Shown: one piece after another, positions 45,600-54,367 of the stretch
Layout of the letters: each line of letters begins with the position of its first letter
Numbering within the stretch: the stretch's first letter is position 1
From: Mycolicibacterium baixiangningiae
GTDB lineage: Bacteria > Actinomycetota > Actinomycetes > Mycobacteriales > Mycobacteriaceae
Direction: 5' to 3'
Length of the DNA stretch: 64,000 nucleotides
Assembly: GCF_016313185.1 (NCBI RefSeq)
Contig: NZ_CP066218.1
Span: 3,658,001 to 3,722,000 of the forward strand
The notes under the pieces: model-generated
Database searches by the model: none
Told to the model about the DNA's origin: nothing
What the model saw: the letters and a program-made list of their open reading frames with translations, nothing else
Position numbers and translations under genes: made by a program

Positions 45600-47255
45600 A
45601 TGACGCCCACCGCTCTTGCAGGACTCCGTCGTAGTTCCGGTGATGCGGTCGGCCGGTTACTCGGTCTCCCCCCACGCACCGGCGGTTTCACCGTGGACCG
45701 CGGGGTGCGGGTACCGATGCGCGACGGTGTCGACCTGATCGCCGACCACTACATGCCCGACACTCCCACGCCTGCGGGCACCCTGCTCGTGCGCGGCCCG
45801 TATGGCCGCGGTTGGCCGTTCTCGCTGCTGTTCGCGGTGGTGTACGCCAGGCGGGGGTACCACGTGGTGGTGCAGAGCGTCCGGGGCACCTTCGGCTCGG
45901 GCGGCGAGTTCACGCCGATGGCGCACGAGAAGGACGACGGCGCCGACACCGTGGTCTGGCTGCGTGAACAACCGTGGTTCACCGGGTCTTTCGCCACCGT
46001 CGGGTTGTCCTATCTCGGGTTCACCCAGTGGGCGTTGCTGACCGATCCGCCACCGGAGCTCAAGGCCGCCGTGATCGCCGTCGGGCCGCACGACTTCCGC
46101 GAATCGTCGTGGGGCACCGGCTCGTTCTCACTCAACGACTTCCTGGGCTGGAGCGACATGGTCGCCCATCAGGAGGACGTACGGGGTGTCGCGGCGCTGG
46201 TCCGGCAGGTCCGTGCACCGCGGGCGCTGGCCCGTGCGACCGCGGACCTCCCGCTCGGCGAGGCCGGGCGCCGGCTGCTCGGCTCGGGCGCGGGCTGGTA
46301 CGAGTCGTGGATCGAGCGCGCCGAGGACGCCGCGTTCTGGGACAGCCTGCGCGCCAACGAGGCGCTCGACGCGGTGAACGTCCCGATCCTGTTGTTCGGC
46401 GGCTGGCAGGACCTGTTCCTCGAGCAGACCCTTGCCCAGTACACCCACCTGCGCGACAGGGGTGTGCCCGCGGCGTTGACGGTCGGGGCCTGGACCCACT
46501 CCCAGCTGATGACGAAGGGCGCACCCACTGTGGTGCGCGAGACGCTGGACTGGCTGGGCACCCATCTCGGCGGGCGCCCGGACGCGCGACGCTCCCCGGT
46601 GCGCATCGAAATTCACAACGACGGCTGGCACGACCTCCCGGACTGGCCACCGGTGATGCCGGAACAGCAGCTGTTCCTGCACGCCACCGGTGAGTTGTCG
46701 GCGACGCCGCCGGATCCGACGGCGCCGCCGTCGACGTTCACATTCGACCCGACCGACCCAACCCCCACCATCGGCGGCCGGCTGCTGTCCCCGCAGGGCG
46801 GTTACCGCGCCGACACCCGGCTGGCCGACCGCGACGACGTGCTCACCTTCACCGGCGCCCCGTTGCCTGCGGACCTCTACGTGGTCGGAACGCCCGCCGT
46901 CGAACTCGCGCACTCATGTGACAACCCGCACCGCGACCTGTTCGTCCGCCTGTCCGAAGTCGATCGAAAAGGCCGCTCCCGCAACGTCACCGACGGATTC
47001 CGCCGACTCACCGGAGAGGACGGCACCGTGCGGCTCGAGCTGGACGCGGTCGCCCACCGGTTCCGCGCCGGCTCCCGGTTGCGCATCCTGGTGGCCGGTG
47101 GCTCGCATCCGCGGTTCGCCCGCAATCTCGGGACCGGCGAACCGCCGATCACCGGCCGCGCGACGGCACCGGCCACCCACACGGTGCATCACGGGCTGGG
47201 CGGGGTCTCACGTCTGGTACTGCCCGCGGGCGACGGTCCGCCGTCAGCCCACTGA
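45600..47255 (+). CDS. CocE/NonD-family hydrolase (X-Pro dipeptidyl-peptidase S15 fold)
   Basis: A 551-residue hydrolase. The N-terminal S15 domain begins VRVPMRDGVDLIADHYMPDT, the serine nucleophile lies in VGLSYLGFTQWALL, and a cap and jelly-roll C-terminal domain follow (DLFVRLSEVDRKGRSRNVTD, LRILVAGGSHPRFARNLGTG). The family includes cocaine esterase, acyl-amino-acid esterases and X-Pro peptidases. The start ATG lies 36 bases after the DUF3558 gene. Its 3' end overlaps the convergent DUF1802 gene by 12 bases. Natural substrate unknown. Confidence 0.9.
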   Translation: MTPTALAGLRRSSGDAVGRLLGLPPRTGGFTVDRGVRVPMRDGVDLIADHYMPDTPTPAGTLLVRGPYGRGWPFSLLFAVVYARRGYHVVVQSVRGTFGSGGEFTPMAHEKDDGADTVVWLREQPWFTGSFATVGLSYLGFTQWALLTDPPPELKAAVIAVGPHDFRESSWGTGSFSLNDFLGWSDMVAHQEDVRGVAALVRQVRAPRALARATADLPLGEAGRRLLGSGAGWYESWIERAEDAAFWDSLRANEALDAVNVPILLFGGWQDLFLEQTLAQYTHLRDRGVPAALTVGAWTHSQLMTKGAPTVVRETLDWLGTHLGGRPDARRSPVRIEIHNDGWHDLPDWPPVMPEQQLFLHATGELSATPPDPTAPPSTFTFDPTDPTPTIGGRLLSPQGGYRADTRLADRDDVLTFTGAPLPADLYVVGTPAVELAHSCDNPHRDLFVRLSEVDRKGRSRNVTDGFRRLTGEDGTVRLELDAVAHRFRAGSRLRILVAGGSHPRFARNLGTGEPPITGRATAPATHTVHHGLGGVSRLVLPAGDGPPSAH

Positions 47256-47804
47256 TCGGCGCACGGAGTCGGCGACCGCGGCGAGCGCGGCGTCGTCGTG
47301 CACGGGCTGCGCCCACTCCGGATCCACGGGCAGGTCGACCCAGCTGGTGCAGCCCCCGTACTGCGGGGTGCGGTCGATGCGCAGCGGTTGCGTCAGCGCG
47401 CTGACCTGGACGACCAGCACGGTCAACCGGTGTTTCGGCCGGAAGTCGAGCCGGTCGGCCTGCACCGAGTCAGCCGTCCAGATGTGCATCGGCTCGAGCT
47501 CCCCGATCGCCTCCGGACGCGTCACCTCAACGGCCGCAACCACTTTCGCTCCGGCGCGCAGCGTCAGCGCGTCTTCGGTGCTGTCGGCGGCCGCCGGTGT
47601 GAGCAGGTCCCGGTGTTCGACCCGCACCCGGTCGGTGTGGCTGTGCGCGACCGTCGGGAAGAGCAGGAACCGCCGGGCCTGAACGTGAGCGGGGACCCGG
47701 AATCGCTTCTCGCCGATACCGCCCTTGCGCAGGAGGACGGTCTGTCTGCCGTCGAGCATGGCGTGCACGGCGGCACTCCACTCCTTGAGCGCCGGGGTGC
47801 TCAC
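47244..47804 (-). CDS. DUF1802-family protein
   Basis: A 186-residue protein. The N-terminal phrase ALKEWSAAVHAMLDGRQTVL followed by LRKGGIGEKRF is the DUF1802 hallmark, then RFLLFPTVAHSH. Function unknown; the fold suggests a nuclease-related or regulatory role in some annotations, which I cannot support. It overlaps the DUF2277 gene by 4 bases, so the two are co-expressed. Confidence 0.85.
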   Translation of the reverse strand: MSTPALKEWSAAVHAMLDGRQTVLLRKGGIGEKRFRVPAHVQARRFLLFPTVAHSHTDRVRVEHRDLLTPAAADSTEDALTLRAGAKVVAAVEVTRPEAIGELEPMHIWTADSVQADRLDFRPKHRLTVLVVQVSALTQPLRIDRTPQYGGCTSWVDLPVDPEWAQPVHDDAALAAVADSVRRSVG

Positions 47805-48067
47805 GCGAGGTTGAGCCGCGCCCGCACCTCGGGACGGCGCAGCGGCGGGACGCTCTTGGGCGGTTGGCGTCGCGGCGGCAGCTGGGACAGCAGCCGGGTG
47901 GTGGTCGCGGTGACCTCGGCGACGGCCGCCTCGAACGCGTCCGCATTGGCCGTCGTGGGGCGCGTGACGCCACTGACCTTGCGGATGTACTGCCGGGCCG
48001 CGGCCTCGATCTCTTCAGCCGTCGCCGCCGGCTCGAGGCCCCGCAGCTCGGTGATGTTTCGGCACAT
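47801..48067 (-). CDS. DUF2277-family small protein
   Basis: An 88-residue protein starting MCRNITELRGLEPAATAEEI and continuing AAARQYIRKVSGVTRPTTAN, the conserved DUF2277 pattern (MCRNI.TL..FEPPAT.EEI..AALQYVRK.SG). Function unknown. Divergent from the enoyl-CoA hydratase gene and overlapping DUF1802 by 4 bases. Confidence 0.86.
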   Translation of the reverse strand: MCRNITELRGLEPAATAEEIEAAARQYIRKVSGVTRPTTANADAFEAAVAEVTATTTRLLSQLPPRRQPPKSVPPLRRPEVRARLNLA

Positions 48068-48104
48068 ACCGCCACGATAGGCGCGAGGGCTAGCGTCTAG
48101 CACC

Positions 48105-48863
48105 ATGAGCAACGCCGACGTTCTGGCCATCGAGACGACCGATCGCGTCCGCACCCTCACGCTGAACCGCCCGCAGGCCCGCAACGCGCTGTCCGCGGCG
48201 CTGCGCAGTGCGTTCTTCGCCGCACTGCGGCAGGCCGAGTCCGACGACTCCGTCGACGTGGTGATCGTGACGGGCGCCGACCCGGTGTTCTGCGCGGGGC
48301 TGGATCTCAAAGAGCTCGGTGACACCACCGAACTTCCCGACATCTCCCCGAAGTGGCCGTCGATGAGCACACCGGTGATCGGCGCGATCAACGGCGCGGC
48401 GGTGACCGGCGGTCTGGAGCTCGCGCTGTACTGCGACATCCTGATCGCCTCCGAGCACGCCCGGTTCGCCGACACCCACGCGCGGGTGGGGCTGCTGCCC
48501 ACCTGGGGTCTGTCGGTGCGGCTACCACAGAAGGTCGGCGTCGGGATGGCCCGGAGGATGAGCCTGACCGGCGACTACCTGTCGGCGAGCGACGCGTTGC
48601 GGGCCGGGCTGGTCACCGAGGTGGTCCCCCACGCCGATCTGCTGCCCACCGCCCGGGCGATCGCCGCGTCGATCGTCGGCAACAATCAGCGCGCGGTGCG
48701 GTCGCTGCTGGAGTCCTACCACCGCATCGACGAGTCGCAAACCGGCGGGGCGCTGTGGCTGGAGGCCGACGCGGCACGGCGGTGGATGGCCGCGACCACC
48801 GGCGACGACATCGCCGAGAGCCGGGCCGCGGTGTTCGAGCGGGGACGCGCACAGGTCCGCTAA
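48105..48863 (+). CDS. Enoyl-CoA hydratase/isomerase
   Basis: A 252-residue crotonase-family enzyme. It has LTLNRPQARNALSAALRSAF, the oxyanion-hole segment AVTGGLELALYCDILIASEH and the second acidic position in ARVGLLPTWGLSVRLPQKVG. It hydrates trans-2-enoyl-CoA in fatty-acid beta-oxidation or a related acyl-CoA path. The position corresponds to echA16 of M. tuberculosis as I recall it. Convergent with the TIM-barrel gene, with a 4-base overlap. Confidence 0.87.
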   Translation: MSNADVLAIETTDRVRTLTLNRPQARNALSAALRSAFFAALRQAESDDSVDVVIVTGADPVFCAGLDLKELGDTTELPDISPKWPSMSTPVIGAINGAAVTGGLELALYCDILIASEHARFADTHARVGLLPTWGLSVRLPQKVGVGMARRMSLTGDYLSASDALRAGLVTEVVPHADLLPTARAIAASIVGNNQRAVRSLLESYHRIDESQTGGALWLEADAARRWMAATTGDDIAESRAAVFERGRAQVR

Positions 48864-49699
48864 CCCGCCAGCGCGGGCAGCACGAGGTCACGGTAGCGCT
48901 GCTTCATCACCTCGAGGACGGTGTAACCGTCTGTCGCCCAGACCTTTTCGTTGAATATCTCGACCTCGATGTCGCCGGTGTAGCCGGCGTCGCGCACCAG
49001 CGCCGTGATCGAGCCGAAGTCGATGACGCCGTCGCCCATCATGCCGCGCGACACCAGCGGATCCGGTGTCATCGGCACCAGCCAGTCGCAGATCTGGAAC
49101 GCGCTGATCCGGCCCGCGGCCCCCGCGGCGGCGATGCCCTCGGCGAGATGCGGGTCCCACCAGACGTGGAAGGTGTCGACGACGACGCCGACGGTCCGCG
49201 CGGGGTGCGGCGCGGCGAGGTCGAGGGCCTGGGCGAGGGTGGAGACGACCGCGCGGTCCGCGCAGAACATCGGGTGCAGCGGTTCCAGCGCCAACCGCAC
49301 GTCTCGTTCGGCCGCGTACGGCACGAGACGGGCGAGCCGATCGGCCAGTCGCGCCCGTGCGCCCGGTAGGTCGCGGTCGGGGATTCCTCCCGCCACGATC
49401 ACCAGTTCCGGCGCACCGAGGGCGGCAGCCTCGTCGATGGCGCGACGGTTGTCGTCGAGCGCGGCCGACTCGTCGCCGACTCCGGTCAGGAAGCCGCCGC
49501 GGCACAGGCTGGATACCCGTAACCCGTTGTCGCGCAAGATCTTCGCGGCGGTGTCGACGCCAACCTCGGCGACCCGGTCCCGCCACGGGCCGATGGCGGG
49601 CAGTCCGGCCGCCGCCGAGGCCTCGACAGCTTCGCGCAGCGTCCACCCCTTCGCGGTCATCGTGTTGAGAGAGAGCCGCGCGAACTGGTCACTCATCAT
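48860..49699 (-). CDS. Sugar phosphate isomerase/epimerase-like TIM-barrel protein
   Basis: About 279 residues of the AP-endonuclease-2/xylose-isomerase-like TIM-barrel family. It begins RLSLNTMTAKGWTLREAVEA and has LALEPLHPMFCADRAVVST, VGVVVDTFHVWWDPHL and IDFGSITALVRDAGYTGDIE, VEIFNE, with Glu, Asp, His and Glu positioned as metal ligands. The start overlaps the DUF993 stop (ATGATGA; 49696 is an alternative ATG). Such proteins isomerise or epimerise keto-sugars and cyclitol products. It is third in the LacI-controlled operon. Confidence 0.85.
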   Translation of the reverse strand: MMSDQFARLSLNTMTAKGWTLREAVEASAAAGLPAIGPWRDRVAEVGVDTAAKILRDNGLRVSSLCRGGFLTGVGDESAALDDNRRAIDEAAALGAPELVIVAGGIPDRDLPGARARLADRLARLVPYAAERDVRLALEPLHPMFCADRAVVSTLAQALDLAAPHPARTVGVVVDTFHVWWDPHLAEGIAAAGAAGRISAFQICDWLVPMTPDPLVSRGMMGDGVIDFGSITALVRDAGYTGDIEVEIFNEKVWATDGYTVLEVMKQRYRDLVLPALAG

Positions 49700-50901
49700 C
49701 CGACTCCGTTCACCGCGAGGAAGGTGCGCATCCGGTGGGCGGCCAGATGCGGATCGGTGAGCAGTCTCGCCCGGTCGGCCAGCACGAACACCTCGCACAG
49801 GTGAGTGACCGAGCGGCCGGAGGCCAGGCCGCCGACCATCGTGAACCCGCGCTGGCGGCCGTTGAGCCAGGACAGGAAGGCAATGCCCGTCTTGTAGTAG
49901 TACGTCGGCGCCGCGAAGATGTGTCGGCCCAGCGCCCGGGTGGACTCCAGGATCTCCCTGGCGCGGACCGCGTCCCCGGCGTCGAGGTGTTGCAGGGCGG
50001 TCGACGCGGCCGGGTAGATCGCCGCGAAGATGCCGAGCAGCGCATCGGAGTGATCCCTGCCCGCGAAGTCGTCGCCGACGATCAGCTCGGGATAGTTGAA
50101 GTCGTCCCCGGTGTAGAGCCGCACTCCCGGCGGCAGCGCGCGGCGCAGCGCCACCTCGTGGTCGGCGTCGAGTAGCGAGACCTTCACGCCGTCGATCTTG
50201 TCGGCGTGGGTGTCGATCAGTTCGCGGAACGTCGCTGTGGCGCGGCCGATATCGGGGTCACCCCAGTACCCCTGCAGCGCGGGATCGAACATCTCCCCCA
50301 GCCAGTGCAGGATCAGAGGGCGGTCGGCCTCGGCGAGCAGGGTGCCGTACACCGACAGGTAGTCCGCCGGTGAGGTCGCCACCTGCGCCAGCGCCCGCGA
50401 TGCCATGAGGATGACGTTCGCGCCGGCGTCGCGCACCACCTCGATCTGTTCGCGGTAGGCGTCGGTGATCACTGCGAGTCCGCGCGCACCCCCGGGAACG
50501 TCCGCCGGATTGATCTGATCGGTTCCGGCCCCACAGGCCAGCCTGCCGCCGACGGCCGCTGCCTCGCGGCCGCTGCGCCGGATCAGTTCCCGGGTGGCGG
50601 GCCAGTCCAGCCCCATCCCCCGCTGCGCGGTGTCCATCGCGTCGGCCACCCCGAGCCCGTAGGACCACAGTTCGTGGCGGTAGGCCAGTGTGGTGTCCCA
50701 GTCGATATCGGCCGGGGCACCGGGGCTGGTATCACCGAGCGCTCTCGGTACCACATGTGCTGCCGCATAGGCGATCCGCGACTCGATCGGCCGCTGCGGC
50801 CTGTGCCAGGGCCCCGGCTCACCCAGCCGGTAGGTGCGGACGTCGCCGTCGGTGGGCAGGAGCACCGACGCACCGGTCAGCGTCCCGGAGGTCGTGGTCA
50901 C
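49696..50901 (-). CDS. DUF993-family protein (dihydrodipicolinate-synthase-like)
   Basis: A 401-residue protein of DUF993. The family resembles class I aldolases of the DapA type: IDWDTTLAYRHELWSYGLGV, RLACGAGTDQINPADVPGGA, the lysine-bearing KIDGVKVSLLDADHEV and the terminal MVGGLASGRSVTHL. No DUF993 enzyme has an assigned reaction that I know. It is sandwiched with 4-base overlaps between an oxidoreductase and a TIM-barrel isomerase, so a carbon-carbon lyase or hydratase step on a keto-acid sugar derivative is plausible. Confidence 0.85.
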   Translation of the reverse strand: MTTTSGTLTGASVLLPTDGDVRTYRLGEPGPWHRPQRPIESRIAYAAAHVVPRALGDTSPGAPADIDWDTTLAYRHELWSYGLGVADAMDTAQRGMGLDWPATRELIRRSGREAAAVGGRLACGAGTDQINPADVPGGARGLAVITDAYREQIEVVRDAGANVILMASRALAQVATSPADYLSVYGTLLAEADRPLILHWLGEMFDPALQGYWGDPDIGRATATFRELIDTHADKIDGVKVSLLDADHEVALRRALPPGVRLYTGDDFNYPELIVGDDFAGRDHSDALLGIFAAIYPAASTALQHLDAGDAVRAREILESTRALGRHIFAAPTYYYKTGIAFLSWLNGRQRGFTMVGGLASGRSVTHLCEVFVLADRARLLTDPHLAAHRMRTFLAVNGVG

Positions 50902-52058
50902 AGCGCGATCTCCGGCACCTCGAGGCGACGGCCCTCGGCGGAGCTGCGGAGACCGAGTTCGGCGAGCTGCACCCCGCGCGCGGCCGACAACAGGCCGAAC
51001 CGGTGCGGCCGTCCGGCCACCGCGTCACGCAGGAACTCTTCCCACTGCAGCTTGAACCCGTTGTCGAGGTCGGCGTTGGCCGGCACGTCCAACCACTGGT
51101 CACGGAACTTCTCGGTAACCGGGAGATCGGGATTCCACACCGGTTTCGGTGTGTGCGCGCGCTGCTGCGCCACGCAGCGGCGCAGACCGGCGACCGCTGA
51201 TCCGTGGGTGCCGTCGATCTGGAACTCGACCAGTTCGTCGCGGTAGACCCGCACCGCCCACGACGAGTTGATCTGCGCGATGATGCCGCCCTCGATCTCG
51301 AAGATGCCGTATGCCGCGTCGTCGGCCGTGGCGTCGTAGGGCTGGTGCGCCTCGTCCCAGCGGGTGGGGATGTGGGTGACGGACCGCGCGGTGACTGCCT
51401 GCACCGGCCCGAGCAGCGCCTCCATCACGTAGTTCCAGTGGCAGAACATGTCGACGGTGATCCCGCCGCCGTCTTCCGCGCGATAGTTCCAGCTGGGCCG
51501 CTGAGCGGGTTGCGAGTCACCCTCGAAAACCCAGTAACCGAATTCGCCACGCATCGACAGGATGCGTCCGAAGAAGCCTTCGTCGACGAGGCGGCGCAAC
51601 TTGACCAGCCCGGGCAGGTACAACTTGTCATGAACGACGCCGGCGACGATGCCCGCATTCTCCGCCATGCGGGCCAACTCGACTGCCTCGCTGAGCGTTT
51701 CGGCGGTCGGCTTCTCGGTGTAGACGTGTTTACCTGCCTTGATCGCCGACGACAGCGCCTCCACGCGGCGCGAGGTCACCTGGGCGTCGAAGTAGACGTC
51801 GATGGTCGGATCTGCGATCACCGCGGCGGTGTCCGTCGTCCACTGCGCGACGTCGTGCTCGGCGGCAAGGTCGGCCAGCTTGTCCGCGTTGCGCCCGACC
51901 AGGATCGGTTCGACGTCGACGCGGGTGCCGTCCTCGAGTACCAGGCCGGTGTCGCGCAGCGGCAGGATCGAGCGGACCAGATGCTGGCGGTAACCCATGC
52001 GACCGGTCACGCCGTTCATCGCGATACGCAGGGTTCTGCGGCCTGAGCCAGATGCCAT
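50898..52058 (-). CDS. Gfo/Idh/MocA-family oxidoreductase
   Basis: A 386-residue NAD(P)-dependent dehydrogenase. The nucleotide fold begins LRIAMNGVTGRMGYRQHLVR, a variant of the usual GxGxxG (GVTGRMG). The catalytic lysine motif is KHVYTEKPTAETLSEAVELA. The C-terminal domain has ITVDMFCHWNYVMEALLGP with the family Asp/His positions. Family members oxidise sugars, inositols and similar polyols. GGAAT-rich leader precedes the ATG at 52058. First gene of the minus-strand operon controlled by the divergent LacI gene. Confidence 0.9.
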   Translation of the reverse strand: MASGSGRRTLRIAMNGVTGRMGYRQHLVRSILPLRDTGLVLEDGTRVDVEPILVGRNADKLADLAAEHDVAQWTTDTAAVIADPTIDVYFDAQVTSRRVEALSSAIKAGKHVYTEKPTAETLSEAVELARMAENAGIVAGVVHDKLYLPGLVKLRRLVDEGFFGRILSMRGEFGYWVFEGDSQPAQRPSWNYRAEDGGGITVDMFCHWNYVMEALLGPVQAVTARSVTHIPTRWDEAHQPYDATADDAAYGIFEIEGGIIAQINSSWAVRVYRDELVEFQIDGTHGSAVAGLRRCVAQQRAHTPKPVWNPDLPVTEKFRDQWLDVPANADLDNGFKLQWEEFLRDAVAGRPHRFGLLSAARGVQLAELGLRSSAEGRRLEVPEIAL

Positions 52059-52173
52059 CGGGGGATTCCTTGTCTGTGGGCCGGCGCCCCGATGTGGGCG
52101 CACCGGCGAGTGCTGTCGTTGATCGGCACCGGTGCGGAACCCGATTCGGGGACCCGCGCGGTGTCAGCACTTC

Positions 52174-52197
52174 GGAATGCGCTTTCCACGGTAAGCT
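52174..52197. promoter_or_regulatory. LacI operator 1 with lacI -10 region
   Basis: GGAATGCGCTTTCC (52174-52187) is a near-palindrome centred on GCGC, the usual centre of LacI-family operators. It is followed by TAAGCT (52192-52197), a plausible -10 box for the plus-strand lacI gene, so the operator would lie between -35 and -10. The identical 14-mer occurs in reverse orientation at 53388-53401. The rest of the 211-base divergent region 52059-52269 shows nothing else. Confidence 0.65.
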
Positions 52198-52269
52198 GTG
52201 GCGCACCGTCCGGTCAACCCCGGTCTGACCCCCCGGGCTCGTCGGGTGGACGACAAGAAAGAGACGGCG

Positions 52270-53301
52270 ATGGTTGCGGTGAGACTGCAAGATGTGGCCG
52301 CCAGGGCGGGCGTGTCGCAGGCGACGGCTTCGCGCGTGCTCAACGGGTCGTCGAGGATTCCCGGGGAGGGTGTGGCCGACCGCGTCCGCGCCGCCGCACG
52401 CGAACTCGGCTACGTCCCCAACGCGCAGGCGCAAGCACTGGCGCGGGCGTCGACCGGGTTGTTGGGCCTGGTCGTGCACGACATCGCCGATCCCTACTTC
52501 TCGTCGATCGCGCGCGGCGTGCAGGCGGCCGCCAGAATCGCCCGCAAACAGATGCTGCTGGCCAGCACCGACCGCGACTTCGACATCGAACACGAGGCGG
52601 TCAGCACGTTCATCGCCCACCGGGCGGACGCGATCGTGCTGGCGGGATCGCGCCAGAGCGGCGACCTGGACCGAGACCTGGAGGCGGAGTTCAGCCGCTA
52701 CCGGGACAACGGCGGCCGCGTCGTCGTGATCGGGCAACCGCTGGCGTGCGGCGGAGCGGTGGAGCCCGAGAATTACCAGGGTGCAGCGCAATTGGCCAAC
52801 GCACTCGTTGACGCTGGGCACACCGAGTTCGCGGTGATCGGCGGTCCGGGCAGCATCCGCACTGCGGTCGACCGCCGCAACGGATTCGTCGAGGCGCTCG
52901 GCCGGCGGGGCCACACCCCACAGGTCGAGGTCTCGGGGGACTTCACCCGTGACGGCGGCTACCACTCGGCGCGTCGACTGGCCGCCGCACTGGAACTGGA
53001 ACCGGGCGGCGGGGCGTCACCGGCCTGCGTGTTCGCAGTCACCGACGTCATGGCGATCGGCGCCATCGCAGCGTGGCGGGAGCTGGGATTGTCGGTGCCG
53101 CGTGACGTCTGTGTCGCCGGCTTCGACGACATCCCGACGCTGCGGGATCACACACCGAGCCTGTCCACCGTGGCGCTCCCCCTCGAGCACATCGGAGCGC
53201 GCGCTGTCGAACTGGCGCTGTGCGTCGACTCCGGCGCTGACGACCTTCGCGAACGCGTCCCCGGCGCCGTGGTGTTGCGCGACAGCACGCGCCTGCCCTG
53301 A
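52270..53301 (+). CDS. LacI-family transcriptional regulator
   Basis: A 343-residue repressor. The helix-turn-helix with hinge is at 1-60 (RLQDVAARAGVSQATASRVL, RVRAAARELGYVPNAQAQAL). The sugar-binding-protein-like domain follows (GLVVHDIADPYFSSIARGVQ, FAVTDVMAIGAIAAWRELGL, VAGFDDIPT). It lies between the divergent oxidoreductase operon and the ABC importer genes, with one identical operator before itself and one before the importer. It therefore probably represses uptake and catabolism of one compound until that compound or a product binds. Confidence 0.93.
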   Translation: MVAVRLQDVAARAGVSQATASRVLNGSSRIPGEGVADRVRAAARELGYVPNAQAQALARASTGLLGLVVHDIADPYFSSIARGVQAAARIARKQMLLASTDRDFDIEHEAVSTFIAHRADAIVLAGSRQSGDLDRDLEAEFSRYRDNGGRVVVIGQPLACGGAVEPENYQGAAQLANALVDAGHTEFAVIGGPGSIRTAVDRRNGFVEALGRRGHTPQVEVSGDFTRDGGYHSARRLAAALELEPGGGASPACVFAVTDVMAIGAIAAWRELGLSVPRDVCVAGFDDIPTLRDHTPSLSTVALPLEHIGARAVELALCVDSGADDLRERVPGAVVLRDSTRLP

Positions 53302-53345
53302 CATCGGCGTCTGACCTGCGCGAAGCGAGGGACAACGTAGGGACG

Positions 53346-53401
53346 TTGACACTGTGTGCTGGGTCACGTTAAAGTCGGAATCGCTTCGGAAAGCGCATTC
53401 C
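53346..53401 (+). promoter_or_regulatory. Consensus promoter and LacI operator 2 of the ABC importer
   Basis: TTGACA (53346-53351), an 18-base spacer and TAAAGT (53370-53375) form a near-consensus housekeeping promoter. GGAAAGCGCATTCC (53388-53401) starts about 12 bases after the -10 box. It is the exact reverse complement of operator 1. A repressor bound there would block the start of transcription of the importer operon. Confidence 0.7.
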
Positions 53402-53444
53402 CACTCGGGCCCCGGGTCCGGGTCACTGCGAACTAAGGACATTC

Positions 53445-54341
53445 ATGGCGGTAGCGGCATCAGCTGGCGTGCGCCCCACCGGGGGCAACGGCTCACCACC
53501 GGATCCCCCATCGGCTTCCCCTGGGCTCGCGCGCCTGCGGCGTCCGAGCTTCAACCCCCGACGCACCGCGGCCGGCCTCTGGCGGCCGGTGGTACTCGTC
53601 CTCGCGCTGGTGGCGGGCTGGTACGCCGTCACGGCAGCCGAGCTCGTCGCGCCCTACATCCTGCCCTCGCCGGCCGACACCTGGCGTACGGCACAGGAGA
53701 ACGCCGCCTATCTGGCGCAGAACACCTGGGTGACAACGTGGGAGACGGTGATCGGTTTCGTGATCGCCGCCGTCGTCGGTGAGTTCGTCGCCGTGATGAT
53801 GATCTACTCGGCGAGCCTCGAGAAGACGGTGTACCCGCTGATCCTGTTCGCCCAGGTGGTACCGAAGATCGCCATCGCCCCGCTGTTCGTCGTGTGGCTG
53901 GGTTTCGGGCCCTCGCCCAAGATCCTCGTCGCCGTGTTGATGGCGTTCTTTCCGATCGTCATCTCGGGTCTCGCCGGGCTGCGTTCGGTGGACCCCGAGA
54001 TCCTCGAGCTCACCTCCACGATGGGTGCGAGCAAGTTCAAGACCTTCATGAAGATCCGCTTCCCCGCGTCGCTGCCCCAGTTGATGTCCGGTCTGAAGGT
54101 GGCGGCCACCCTCGCGGTCACCGGCGCAGTGGTCGGTGAATTCGTCGGCGCCAACGAGGGTCTGGGCTACGTGATCCTACAGGCCAACGGAAATGTCGAC
54201 ACCGCAATGCTTTTCGCTGCCCTGATCATCATGTCGGCGCTGGGCATCGTGTTGTTCGCGATCATCGAGATCGCCGAGAAGCTGCTCATCCCGTGGCATT
54301 CGTCGCGCCGCATCGTCAACTCCGCCAGCACCGCCGTCTGA
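53445..54341 (+). CDS. ABC transporter permease, nitrate/taurine/NMT1 type
   Basis: A 298-residue permease with about six membrane segments and the inner-membrane-component motif EILELTSTMGASKFKTFMKI. It belongs to the SsuC/TauC/ThiX-like BPD_transp_1 group. A long polar N-terminal extension (about 45 residues) precedes the first membrane span. It is first of three importer genes (permease, binding protein, ATPase). AAGGAC precedes the ATG. Confidence 0.9.
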   Translation: MAVAASAGVRPTGGNGSPPDPPSASPGLARLRRPSFNPRRTAAGLWRPVVLVLALVAGWYAVTAAELVAPYILPSPADTWRTAQENAAYLAQNTWVTTWETVIGFVIAAVVGEFVAVMMIYSASLEKTVYPLILFAQVVPKIAIAPLFVVWLGFGPSPKILVAVLMAFFPIVISGLAGLRSVDPEILELTSTMGASKFKTFMKIRFPASLPQLMSGLKVAATLAVTGAVVGEFVGANEGLGYVILQANGNVDTAMLFAALIIMSALGIVLFAIIEIAEKLLIPWHSSRRIVNSASTAV

Positions 54342-54367
54342 CCGTCACTCAACGAGGAGATCGACCC